Shown one piece after another: positions 1-7,221 of a stretch of DNA of 15,227 nucleotides. This DNA comes from DASPTB01 sp035623615. GTDB lineage: Bacteria; Actinomycetota; UBA4738. The position numbers were made by a program, and so were the translations under genes. Position 1 is the stretch's first letter; each line of letters begins with the position of its first letter. Under the pieces are notes generated by a model. That model made no database searches, was not told where the DNA came from, and worked only from the letters and a program-made list of their open reading frames with translations. The stretch spans positions 1 through 15,227 of the forward strand of contig DASPTB010000258.1 of assembly GCA_035623615.1 (NCBI GenBank), written 5' to 3'.

Positions 1-2246
1 CGCCGGCGGCTCTCCTGCCACTCGTCCCAGGTGATCAGGACGTCGCGCGCCTTGGAGCCGACGCTCGGGCCGACGATTCCGCGCTCCTCCATCAGGTCCA
101 TCAGCCGCCCGGCCCGGGCGAACCCGACCTTGAGCTTGCGCTGCAGCATCGAGGTCGAGCCGAGCTGCGAGCGGATCACGAGCTCGACCGCTTGCTCGAG
201 CAGCTCGTCCTCGCCGTCGAGCTCCTCCTCCTCGGGCGTCGGGGGACGGCCGAGGCCGTCGATGTTCGCCTCGAACGCGGGCCTCCGCTGCTCCCGGCAC
301 CATCCCGCGACGGCGTCGATCTCGGCCTGTGTCACCCACGCGCCCTGGATCCGGACGGCCTTCGACACGTTGGCGGGCTGGAACAGCATGTCGCCGTGGC
401 CGACCAGCTTCTCGGCGCCGTTCGTGTCGAGGATGACGCGGCTGTCGGCCTGCGACGAGGTCATGAACGCGATGCGGCTGGGGATGTTCGCCTTGATCAG
501 GCCCGTGACGACGTCGACGCTCGGGCGCTGCGTCGCGACGACCAGGTGGATGCCGACTGCGCGCGCCATCTGCGCGATGCGGCAGATCGCGTCTTCGACG
601 TCGCGCGGGGCGACCATCATCAGGTCGGCCAGCTCGTCGATCACGACCAGCACGTAGGTGAGCCGGTCGAAGTTCCCCTCCTGGCCGGGCGGGATCCGCA
701 GCGTGCCCTCGTCGAACGACCTGTTGTAGCCGTCGATGTCGCGCATCCCGACCGTCGCGAGCGCCTCGTAGCGCATCTCCATCTCGCGCACGACCCACCC
801 CAGGGCCTCCGCGGCCTTCTTGGGGTGGACGATCACGGGCGCGATCAGGTGCGGGAGGTCGGCGAAGTGCGACAGCTCGACGCGCTTCGGGTCGATCAGG
901 ACGAGCTTGACCTCGTCGGGCGTCTCACGCATCAGCACCGATGTGACGAACGTGTTGATGAGGCTCGACTTGCCGGCGCCGGTCGCGCCGGCGATCAGCA
1001 GGTGCGGCATCTCGGCGAGGTTGACCAACACCGCCCGCCCGTGGACGTCCTTGCCGAGCGCCACGTGCAGCGGCTTGGTCGACTCGCGCGCGGCCTTGGA
1101 CCCGAGGACGTCCCCGAGCATGACGAAGTCGCGAACCTTGTTGGGGACCTCCACTCCGATCGCCGACCGACCGGGGATCGGCGCGATGATGCGGACATCC
1201 GGCGTCGCGAGCGCGTACGCGATGTCCTCGGAGAGGCCGAGGACCTTGTTCACCTTGGTCCCCGCTTCCACCTCCACCTCGTACATCGTCACGGTCGGCC
1301 CACGGTGGCTCGTCACAACCTTCGCCGCGACGCCGAACGTGTGGAAGGTCCGCTCGAGCGCCGCCTTGGTGTGCGCCTCGTCGCGACCGTCGGCCGACGA
1401 CACCGGCGCGCGGCGCAACAGGTCGATCGGCGGCAGCGTGTAGGCGCCGCCGCTCGGGCGAACGGGAAGCCGGATCTGCTTCGGCTCGTCGACCTCGATC
1501 GCGTCGGGCTCTTCCTCTTCGGCCTCGGCCGGTGGCTCCAGACGCGTCAGGTCGACGACGACGTCGGATGCGGCCGCGGGTGGCGGCGGCTCTTCGTCGG
1601 GCTGCCCGTCGGCCGCCTCGTCCCGGCGGCGCGGAGTCAGCGCGGCCTTCACGCGGCGCCAGGCTCCGGCAAGGGTTCCCCCCGTGAAGACGACACCGCC
1701 GACGACGGCCACACCCAAGCACACGATGACGGCCCCGTAGGCGGACAGGACCGCCGTCAGCCCGGTGGCGACGACCGCTCCGATGTATCCCCCCGCGGTC
1801 TTCACCGCGTCGAAGCCGTCGGAGGGCGAGGGGTTCCCGCGCGCGATGGACAGCACGCCCAGCGCGCCGACGCAGATGAGGAACAAGCCGAACGACATCC
1901 TGCCAAGGTCGCGGTTCTCGTCCTCGCGGAAGAGCAGCCACGCCCACCCGACGGCGGCGACCGGCAGCAAGTAGCCGGCGGCGCCGAAAAGGCCGAGGAC
2001 GACCGCGCGGAGGCCGGTTCCGAAGGGGCCCCCGGCTCCCAACCACAGACCGAGGACGGTCAGGGCCGCGAGCACCACGAGGGTCACCCCGGCCACATCG
2101 GCCGAGCGCGCCGACAGGTGGCGCCCCACTGCGCCGGCCGCCCGGCGAGTGACGCCGGGCCCCTTGCGGCGCCGGGCGGCCGGCGGCGGGCGTCGGCTCG
2201 GAGCGGGCTTCGGCTTCGCCCTTGACCTGGTCTTCGTTCGCGCCAC
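1..2246 (-). CDS. ftsK: DNA translocase FtsK/SpoIIIE (C-terminal end cut by window)
   Basis: Hexameric ATP-driven DNA pump that clears and resolves chromosome termini at the division septum. About 748 residues are visible, with no stop before the window edge; the last residues (DVLITWDEWQESRR) suggest only a few codons are missing. A basic N-terminus is followed by hydrophobic membrane segments at roughly residues 50-190, a short acidic/proline linker (about 195-245), then the motor. Walker A is GATGAGKS at 420-427, the DPKRVEL motif follows shortly after, and Walker B is VVIDELADLMM near residue 535. The C-terminal winged-helix gamma domain (QRKLKVGFARAGRLMDLME) binds KOPS-like DNA sites. 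The GTG at 2246 is chosen because GGGAG lies a suitable distance upstream; an in-frame GTG at 2255 sits too close to that site. It lies 25 bp behind rnj and is probably cotranscribed with it. Identification is secure; the start is fairly sure. Confidence 0.96.
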   Translation of the reverse strand, partial: MARTKTRSRAKPKPAPSRRPPPAARRRKGPGVTRRAAGAVGRHLSARSADVAGVTLVVLAALTVLGLWLGAGGPFGTGLRAVVLGLFGAAGYLLPVAAVGWAWLLFREDENRDLGRMSFGLFLICVGALGVLSIARGNPSPSDGFDAVKTAGGYIGAVVATGLTAVLSAYGAVIVCLGVAVVGGVVFTGGTLAGAWRRVKAALTPRRRDEAADGQPDEEPPPPAAASDVVVDLTRLEPPAEAEEEEPDAIEVDEPKQIRLPVRPSGGAYTLPPIDLLRRAPVSSADGRDEAHTKAALERTFHTFGVAAKVVTSHRGPTVTMYEVEVEAGTKVNKVLGLSEDIAYALATPDVRIIAPIPGRSAIGVEVPNKVRDFVMLGDVLGSKAARESTKPLHVALGKDVHGRAVLVNLAEMPHLLIAGATGAGKSSLINTFVTSVLMRETPDEVKLVLIDPKRVELSHFADLPHLIAPVIVHPKKAAEALGWVVREMEMRYEALATVGMRDIDGYNRSFDEGTLRIPPGQEGNFDRLTYVLVVIDELADLMMVAPRDVEDAICRIAQMARAVGIHLVVATQRPSVDVVTGLIKANIPSRIAFMTSSQADSRVILDTNGAEKLVGHGDMLFQPANVSKAVRIQGAWVTQAEIDAVAGWCREQRRPAFEANIDGLGRPPTPEEEELDGEDELLEQAVELVIRSQLGSTSMLQRKLKVGFARAGRLMDLMEERGIVGPSVGSKARDVLITWDEWQESRR

Positions 2247-2271
2247 GGCTCTCACTCCCGGGCGTGCCCGA

Positions 2272-3939
2272 CTAGACCTCCATGATCACGGGCACGATGA
2301 CGGGCTTGCGCTTCGTCTGCTCGTAGAAGTATTTGCCAACGGAACGCCGGATGTGCTGTTTCAGCACCTGGGGATCGGAAACTTCTTCCGCCTCCGCCTC
2401 CCGCAGCGAGGCCAGCACCCTCCGCGCCGCCTCGTCGAGGATCGGGCCGGCTGTGTCGTCGAAGACGAACCCCCGGTTGACGATGTCGGGACCGGCGAGC
2501 ACCTCGCCGGTGTGCGCGTCGACGGTCACGACCACCAGCACGATGCCTTCCTCCGACAGCTTGCGGCGGTCGCGCAGCACGACCTCGCCGACGTCCCCGA
2601 TCCCGAGCCCGTCCACGAACGTCATCCCCGCCGGCACGCGCGGGCCCCGCGAGAGCGTCTCCCCGAGCTCGACGGTGTCGCCGTCCTCGACGATCAGGAT
2701 CCGGTCCTCGGGCACGCCGACCTCGCGGGCGAGCCGCGCGTGGTGGGCCAGGTGGCGGAGCTCGCCGTGCACAGGGATGAACCACTGTGGCCGGACGAGG
2801 TTCAGCATGAGCTTCAGCTCGTCGGACGCCGCGTGCCCCGAAACGTGGACCGGGTAGACGGGGACGTGGAACACGTCGGCGCCGGTGCGATACAGCCCGT
2901 CGAGGACCCGGTGGATCGCGGTCTCGTTCCCGGGGATGACCGACGACGACAGCACCACCGTGTCGCCGTGTCCAAGCTTCACCCACTTGTTCTCGTGCGC
3001 CGCCATGAGGGAGAGCGCGGACATCGGCTCTCCCTGCGAGCCCGTGCTGATCACGACGACCTCCGCCGGCGCGAGGTACTCGATCTCCTCGATGTCCACG
3101 ACCTGGTCGCCGTCGATGTTCAGGTACCCGATCTCGCGCGCGGCGGTCGAGCTCTGGATCATGCTGCGTCCGAGGAACGCGATCTTGCGCCCGCACCTGC
3201 GCGCCGCGTCGGCCACTTGCTGCACGCGGTGGATGTGGCTCGCGAAGCACGAGATGACAACGAGCCCGCGCGCGTCGCGGATGATGTCGTACAGGACCGG
3301 CCCGACGGCGCGCTCGCTGCCCGACAGGCCCGGGTCCTCGGCGTTGGTCGAGTCGGCCAGCAGCACATGGACACCGCGCTCGGCCTCCTGCCCGATCCCC
3401 TGCAGGTCGGTGACCCGGCCGTCGATGGGCGTGGGGTCGAGCTTGAAGTCGCCGGTGTGCAGCAGGACGCCGGCCGGCAGGTCGACCGCCAGAGCGACGC
3501 CGTCGGGAATCGAGTGCGTGACCGCGTGGAAGCGCATCCGGAACGGCCCGGCGGCGACCTCGCTGCCACCTGCGATCTCGTGGAACGTCGCCCGCTCGCG
3601 GACGGCGTGCTCCTCGAGCTTGCCCTCGATGAGCGCAAGAGTCAGCCGCGTCGCATACACGTGCAGCTCGAACTCCCGCAGAAGATACGGAAGCGTGCCG
3701 ACGTGGTCCTCGTGTCCGTGCGTGAGGACGACGGCTTCGATGCGGTCCGCGTTCTGCCGCAGGTATTCGTAGTCGGGCAGAACGAGGTCGACGCCGGGCA
3801 TCTCGGCCTCGGGGAACGACAGGCCCGCGTCGATGACGAGGATCCTGCCCTCCATCTCGAGGGCGGCCATGTTCCGGCCGACCTCGCCGACGCCGCCGAG
3901 GAACACGAGGCGCGGAACGCTCGTCGGGGAAGCATTCAT
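2272..3939 (-). CDS. rnj: Ribonuclease J
   Basis: Metallo-beta-lactamase/beta-CASP ribonuclease with 5'-3' exo- and endonuclease activity in mRNA decay and rRNA maturation. The 555-residue protein matches the usual bacterial RNase J length. The N-terminus LVFLGGVGEVGRNM leads to the zinc-binding signature H74-G-H76-E-D78-H79. Further family motifs are HTGDFKLDPTP, LLADSTN, the beta-CASP stretch with SCFASHIHRVQQ, ISTGSQGEP, and the late histidine region VHVSGHA and PVHGELRHL. The C-terminal domain ends in KRKPVIVPVIMEV. The same frame stays open upstream to 4266, but that extension overlaps dapA. The ATG at 3939, 10 residues before the first beta strand and 29 bp after the dapA stop, is the sensible start although its ribosome binding site is weak. 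Second gene of dapA-rnj-ftsK. A J1/J2 subtype cannot be assigned. Confidence 0.96.
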   Translation of the reverse strand: MNASPTSVPRLVFLGGVGEVGRNMAALEMEGRILVIDAGLSFPEAEMPGVDLVLPDYEYLRQNADRIEAVVLTHGHEDHVGTLPYLLREFELHVYATRLTLALIEGKLEEHAVRERATFHEIAGGSEVAAGPFRMRFHAVTHSIPDGVALAVDLPAGVLLHTGDFKLDPTPIDGRVTDLQGIGQEAERGVHVLLADSTNAEDPGLSGSERAVGPVLYDIIRDARGLVVISCFASHIHRVQQVADAARRCGRKIAFLGRSMIQSSTAAREIGYLNIDGDQVVDIEEIEYLAPAEVVVISTGSQGEPMSALSLMAAHENKWVKLGHGDTVVLSSSVIPGNETAIHRVLDGLYRTGADVFHVPVYPVHVSGHAASDELKLMLNLVRPQWFIPVHGELRHLAHHARLAREVGVPEDRILIVEDGDTVELGETLSRGPRVPAGMTFVDGLGIGDVGEVVLRDRRKLSEEGIVLVVVTVDAHTGEVLAGPDIVNRGFVFDDTAGPILDEAARRVLASLREAEAEEVSDPQVLKQHIRRSVGKYFYEQTKRKPVIVPVIMEV

Positions 3940-3968
3940 CGCGTAGCTGCTGAGCGCGCCGCGGCTTC

Positions 3969-4862
3969 TCAGCTGTCGAGCACCCCCGACTCGACCAGCG
4001 CCTGCCGGATGCGCGCGCGCTCGTCGTCCGTGGCGGGAACGAGCGGCAGCCGCGGCGGCCCCGCCGGCCGGCCGACCATCTCCAACGCGGCCTTGAGCGG
4101 GATCGGGTTCGACACGATGAACAGCCCGCGGTAGAGCGGCATCAGCTCGTCGTGGATCTTGCGGGCGGCCGCGGCGTCGCCGGCCTCGGCGAGCTCGATC
4201 ATCTCTCGCATGCGCTCGCCGGCCAGGTGCGCGGCAACCGAGATCACGCCCTTCGCGCCCATGCACACGAGCGGGAACGTCGCCCAGTCATCGCCGGAGT
4301 ACACCTCGAATTCGGGCGGGCTCTCGGCGATGACGCGCGACGCCGTCTGGAAGTCGGCCGTCGCGTCCTTGACGGCCACGATGTTGGGTACGTCGGCGGC
4401 GAGGCGCAGCAGCGTGTCGGCTTCGATCGTGCACGCGGTCCGCCCCGGGATGTTGTACAGGATGACGGGGAGACTCGTCGCCTGCGCGACGGCGGTGAAG
4501 TGCGCGATGAGGCCGCGCTGCGGAGGCCGGTTGTAGTACGGCGTGACGACCAGCGCCGCGTCGGCGCCGTTCTCCTCGGCCATCCGGGTGAGCTCGATCG
4601 TATGGCGGGTGTCGTACGTCCCGGTGCCCGCGATGACCTTGCCGCGGTTCCCCGCCGCCTCCTTCATCGCCCGCAGCAGGTCGCGCTTCTCGCCGTCGGA
4701 CTGCGTGGCCCCTTCGCCGGTCGACCCGAAGGCCACCAGCGAGTCCGAGCCGTGGTCGAGCAGCCAGGACGCGAGCTCCTGAGACCCGTCCAAGTCGGGG
4801 GTGGCATCGTCGTGGAACGGCGTGGCCATCGCCGTGATCACGGAACCGAACCTTCCAGACAT
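3969..4862 (-). CDS. dapA: 4-hydroxy-tetrahydrodipicolinate synthase
   Basis: Condenses pyruvate with aspartate semialdehyde, the first committed step of the diaminopimelate/lysine pathway; a cytoplasmic TIM-barrel enzyme. The 297 residues are standard for DapA. Visible active-site elements are the GSTGEG loop (residues 46-51), VVTPYYNRP (105-113), the catalytic tyrosine Y136 in LYNIPGRT with carboxylate-binding R141, and the Schiff-base lysine K165 in VAVKDAT. YSGDD and the GVISVAAH region follow. The ATG at 4862 is supported by an AAGGGAG ribosome binding site 6-9 nt upstream. It is the first gene of the minus-strand operon leading into rnj and ftsK, an order common in actinobacteria. Its leader contains an inverted repeat that may matter for regulation. 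The related N-acetylneuraminate lyase and KDG aldolase families are less likely given the motifs and context. Confidence 0.96.
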   Translation of the reverse strand: MSGRFGSVITAMATPFHDDATPDLDGSQELASWLLDHGSDSLVAFGSTGEGATQSDGEKRDLLRAMKEAAGNRGKVIAGTGTYDTRHTIELTRMAEENGADAALVVTPYYNRPPQRGLIAHFTAVAQATSLPVILYNIPGRTACTIEADTLLRLAADVPNIVAVKDATADFQTASRVIAESPPEFEVYSGDDWATFPLVCMGAKGVISVAAHLAGERMREMIELAEAGDAAAARKIHDELMPLYRGLFIVSNPIPLKAALEMVGRPAGPPRLPLVPATDDERARIRQALVESGVLDS

Positions 4863-4867
4863 CGGGA

Positions 4868-4877
4868 CGCTCCCTTC
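4868..4877 (-). promoter_or_regulatory. Ribosome binding site of dapA
   Basis: Read on the minus strand this is GAAGGGAGCG, a good purine-rich Shine-Dalgarno element ending 5 nt before the dapA ATG at 4862. It fixes the start codon among the possibilities at this end. Confidence 0.65.
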
Positions 4878-4889
4878 TGTCGTACTGCC

Positions 4890-4922
4890 GAACCGGAGAC
4901 GACCCCCTCGCGGCTCCGGTTC
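4890..4922. repeat. 9-bp inverted repeat in the dapA leader
   Basis: GAACCGGAG at 4890-4898 and CTCCGGTTC at 4914-4922 are perfect inverted copies separated by 15 nt. They lie 28-60 nt upstream of the dapA start, between it and the terminator of the preceding gene. The element could be an RNA hairpin in the 5' leader (attenuator or mRNA stabiliser) or a DNA operator. No downstream T-run or recognised riboswitch motif (such as a lysine riboswitch) is visible. The symmetry is seen directly; the function is unknown. Confidence 0.5.
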
Positions 4923-4943
4923 CCGATGATCGTACGCCCTGGC

Positions 4944-4975
4944 GCAGGACCCGCGCCGGAGGCCGCGGGTCCTGC
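4944..4975 (-). terminator. Rho-independent-like hairpin downstream of the DinB-like gene
   Basis: GCAGGACCCGCG (4944-4955) pairs perfectly with CGCGGGTCCTGC (4964-4975) across an 8-nt loop. It begins 7 nt after the stop codon of the minus-strand DinB-like gene. There is no U-tract, which is common for GC-rich actinobacterial terminators. Its placement between two same-strand genes suggests that dapA is transcribed from its own promoter in the short space downstream. Confidence 0.65.
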
Positions 4976-4981
4976 CCCCCA

Positions 4982-5530
4982 CTACGTCCCTGCCAGGCCG
5001 CGCCGGATATCCAACTCGTGATGCACGGCCTCGTGAGCGTTTCGGCGGACGGCGTCCGCGGTCGTCAGCTCGCCGAGAACCGGATGCCGAACCGTCGCCG
5101 CCGACGGGGCGGCGCGGGCGGCTTCCGTCCACACCGCCACCGCGGCGTCCAGGGCGCGCAGACCCACGTCCCGAGACAGCTCGTCGTAGCGCCGGAGGGC
5201 GGCGAGGACGTCCTGATCCCACCCGGGAAGGGCGGCCGCCGGCTCGAGGGTGAGGGTCCAGAGCCGCTCGGTGCCGAAGCGGAGGACGTCGACGAGGTGC
5301 CACACGTAGCTCACGGGCGACCAGCGGCCCGCGTCGCCGGCGGGTGCCGGCCGGGGCAGGGCCACGTCGAAGAGCCCGGCGATCCGTCCCGGCGCACCGA
5401 CCACGATCCGGATCGCGTCCTCGACGCGCATCGTCCAGTCGAAGCCGCACTCCTGGCACGTCCCCGCCCTCGGCGTCTCTCGCGTCACGTCCACCGCGCC
5501 CTCCGACCGCTTCGGCTGCGGAGCCATCAT
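4982..5530 (-). CDS. DinB-family-like protein with N-terminal CxxC
   Basis: Small protein of 182 residues with the helical-bundle look of the DinB / mycothiol-dependent maleylpyruvate isomerase superfamily. The first conserved region, SPVSYVWHLVDVLRFGTERL, carries one histidine. The C-terminal NAHEAVHHELDIRRG carries the histidine cluster that usually completes a metal site in this fold. Ahead of the fold is CQECGFDW, a CxxC pair that could form a small zinc or redox site, although no second CxxC follows. The substrate is unknown; members of the superfamily include thiol-dependent transferases. The start is ATG at 5530, or the adjacent in-frame ATG at 5527; GGGAG lies 6-9 nt upstream and cannot separate them. 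Its 5' end is 26 bp from the divergent adenosyltransferase gene. The fold call is fairly sure, the activity is not. Confidence 0.75.
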   Translation of the reverse strand: MMAPQPKRSEGAVDVTRETPRAGTCQECGFDWTMRVEDAIRIVVGAPGRIAGLFDVALPRPAPAGDAGRWSPVSYVWHLVDVLRFGTERLWTLTLEPAAALPGWDQDVLAALRRYDELSRDVGLRALDAAVAVWTEAARAAPSAATVRHPVLGELTTADAVRRNAHEAVHHELDIRRGLAGT

Positions 5531-5542
5531 GACGGCTCCCGG

Positions 5543-5548
5543 TATCCT
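5543..5548 (+). promoter_or_regulatory. Candidate -10 element for a leaderless adenosyltransferase transcript
   Basis: TATCCT lies 8 nt before the GTG at 5557, the spacing expected if transcription starts at or just before the start codon. The gene has no convincing Shine-Dalgarno sequence, which fits a leaderless mRNA, a common arrangement in actinobacteria. No good -35 hexamer is visible, and that region falls inside the divergent DinB-like gene. This is inference from spacing. Confidence 0.35.
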
Positions 5549-5556
5549 TGGGCGAC

Positions 5557-6105
5557 GTGCGGATCTACACGAAGACGGGCGACGACGGCACCACCGGGCT
5601 GCTGTACGGCGGCCGGATCTCCAAGGCCGATCCCGCCGCCGAGGCGTACGGGAGCATCGACGAGGCCGTGGCGGCGCTCGGTCTCGCGCGCGCCCTCGCC
5701 GGGCCCGGCGACCTGCACGACCTGATCCTCCGGCTCCAGCGGGAGCTGTTCGTCGTCGCCGCCGACCTCGCCACCAACCCGGACGAGCGGGCGAGGCTCA
5801 CGGCCGGCGTCTCACTCACCACGCCCGGGATGGTCGAGGCGCTGGAGGCCCTGATCGACGCACAGGTCGCGGCGCGCCCGCTGCCCGAGGAGTTCATCGT
5901 GCCCGGCGCGAACCCGGCGTCGGCCGCCCTGGACCTTGCGAGGACCCTCGCACGGCGGGCCGAGCGGCGAACCGTCGAGCTCCGCGAGTCCGGAGGAACC
6001 GTGAATCCCGATGCGCTGCAGTACCTCAACCGGCTGTCGGACACGCTGTTCGTTCTCGCGCGGCAGGCCGCCGGGGGAGACGAAGCGCCGAGCCGCGGGC
6101 GGTAG
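5557..6105 (+). CDS. PduO-type cob(I)alamin adenosyltransferase
   Basis: Transfers the adenosyl group of ATP to cob(I)alamin to make coenzyme B12. The 182 residues have all the hallmarks of the PduO/MMAB fold. The ATP-binding N-terminus is RIYTKTGDDGTTGLLYGGR, followed by AYGSIDEAVAALGLARA, FVVAADLATNP, and the helix FIVPGANPASAALDLARTLA with the following RRAER. It ends with the substrate-side motif LNRLSDTLFVLAR. The GTG at 5557 is preferred because family members begin almost exactly at KIYTKTGD. A TTG at 5548 would add three residues but overlaps the putative -10. The gene is first in an operon with the EthD-domain and hisN genes: its TAG stop lies next to the GGAG of the next gene. No B12-dependent enzyme or other cob gene is in the window. 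Confidence 0.93.
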   Translation: MRIYTKTGDDGTTGLLYGGRISKADPAAEAYGSIDEAVAALGLARALAGPGDLHDLILRLQRELFVVAADLATNPDERARLTAGVSLTTPGMVEALEALIDAQVAARPLPEEFIVPGANPASAALDLARTLARRAERRTVELRESGGTVNPDALQYLNRLSDTLFVLARQAAGGDEAPSRGR

Positions 6106-6115
6106 GAGACACACC

Positions 6116-6433
6116 ATGGTCCGGCTGCATGTGTGGATGAGGAGGAAGGACGGAATGACCCCGGAGGAGTTCCGCGACTACTGGGCAACGCGGCACGCGC
6201 CCATCGTCCGCGACGGCTACGCGGGGCTCAACAGCTACGAGCTGAACGTCGTCACCAGGACGGCCGGGGACACGCAGGCGCCCTACGACGGCGTCGCCGT
6301 GCTCACCTGGGACTCGCGCGAGGACTTCGCCGCGGACATGAAGAGCGAAGCCGCGAAGCGAGCCGCCGACGACATGGGGAACTTCACCTCCGCGTCGGGC
6401 GTCCTCTTCGTCGATACCGAACTGGTAAAGTGA
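6116..6433 (+). CDS. EthD-domain (dimeric alpha-beta barrel) protein
   Basis: A 105-residue protein of the EthD family (ferredoxin-like, dimeric alpha-beta barrel). The signature KDGMTPEEFRDYWATRHAPI near the N-terminus contains the conserved histidine of the WxxxHAP motif, and the C-terminal half has the FTSASGVLFVDTE strand. Relatives occur with redox or ring-modifying enzymes, but a specific reaction cannot be read from sequence; EthD itself is linked to ether degradation in Rhodococcus. The start ATG is preceded by TAGGAGA, with the upstream adenosyltransferase stop inside it, so translation is probably coupled. Its TGA stop overlaps the hisN GTG by 4 bp (GTGA). Its role next to a B12 enzyme and a phosphatase is unclear. 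Confidence 0.88.
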   Translation: MVRLHVWMRRKDGMTPEEFRDYWATRHAPIVRDGYAGLNSYELNVVTRTAGDTQAPYDGVAVLTWDSREDFAADMKSEAAKRAADDMGNFTSASGVLFVDTELVK

Positions 6434-7212
6434 CCTTACCATCCGGGGACTTCGCGCCCGAGCTGGCCCTTGCCCACGAGCTCGCCGATCGGGCCGCCGA
6501 GATCGCCGTCGAGGTCTTCGGGCGGGAGTTCGAGGTCCGCAAGAAGGCCGATCTCACGCCCGTCACGGAGGCCGACACCGGCATCGAGGCGATGATTCGC
6601 GACGCGATCGCCGATCGCTTCCCCGGCGACGCCATCCTCGGCGAGGAACAGGGCCTCGAAGGATCCGGAAGCCGCGTCTGGGTCGTCGACCCGATCGACG
6701 GCACCAAGAATTTCGCGGCGCGGATCCCTGTGTGGGCGACACTGGTGGCGTTCTCGGTGGACGGCGACACGAAGGTCGGGCTCGCCTCGGCGCCGCTCGT
6801 CGGCGAGCGCTACGCCGCCGTCCGCGGGCAGGGCGCCACCATGAACGGCCGCCCAATCCACGTCTCGTCGACGACCAAGGTCGCCGAGGCGCTCGTCTCG
6901 GTCGCGGACCTGCGCCCCTGGCTCGAGCGGCCGGATCGTGGAGCGTTTCTGCGGCTCTGCGCCGAAGCGGAGCGAGTGCGTGGCTTCGGCGACTTCTGGG
7001 GCCACATGCTCGTCGCGCGCGGCGCGGCCGACGCCATGCTCGAGTCCGAGCTGCGAACGTGGGACTACGCCGCCCTGCAGGTCATCGTCGAGGAGGCCGG
7101 CGGGGTCATGACCCAGGTCGACCGCTCGCCGCTCGCCGACGGCGGCAGCGTCCTCACGGCGAACCCGGCGTTGCACGAAACGATCGCGGCGCGGTTCGCC
7201 CAGGCGGCCTGA
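6430..7212 (+). CDS. hisN: Histidinol-phosphatase, inositol-monophosphatase type
   Basis: Mg-dependent phosphatase of the IMPase fold; in actinobacteria this subgroup supplies the histidinol-phosphate phosphatase of histidine synthesis. The 260 residues contain the metal site in order: E47 and D49 in DLTPVTEAD, GEEQG (71-75), and D87-P-I-D90-G-T in WVVDPIDGTKNF, with WDYAALQVIVEEAGG near residue 218. FGDFWGHMLVARGAAD resembles the RGYGDFW region typical of actinobacterial HisN. The GTG at 6430 overlaps the upstream stop (GTGA), so translation is coupled; no separate ribosome binding site is evident. Longer upstream reading in this frame is just the shadow of the EthD gene. It converges with the hydrolase gene with 9 bp between stops. 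A generic inositol or nucleotide phosphatase is the main alternative. Confidence 0.88.
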   Translation: MTLPSGDFAPELALAHELADRAAEIAVEVFGREFEVRKKADLTPVTEADTGIEAMIRDAIADRFPGDAILGEEQGLEGSGSRVWVVDPIDGTKNFAARIPVWATLVAFSVDGDTKVGLASAPLVGERYAAVRGQGATMNGRPIHVSSTTKVAEALVSVADLRPWLERPDRGAFLRLCAEAERVRGFGDFWGHMLVARGAADAMLESELRTWDYAALQVIVEEAGGVMTQVDRSPLADGGSVLTANPALHETIAARFAQAA

Positions 7213-7221
7213 GCGCGCCGT

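Noticed and set aside
192..2225. Open frame of 677 codons on the plus strand opposite ftsK
   Set aside because: Its translation is a run of Arg, Asp, Val and His typical of an antisense frame in GC-rich DNA, while the minus strand encodes clear FtsK motifs.
2149..4134. Plus-strand open frame of 661 codons opposite rnj
   Set aside because: Low-complexity antisense shadow of RNase J; no ribosome binding site or recognisable domain.
3940..4266. Upstream in-frame extension of rnj
   Set aside because: It overlaps dapA out of frame and has no RNase J similarity; family proteins start just before the GGVGEVG strand.
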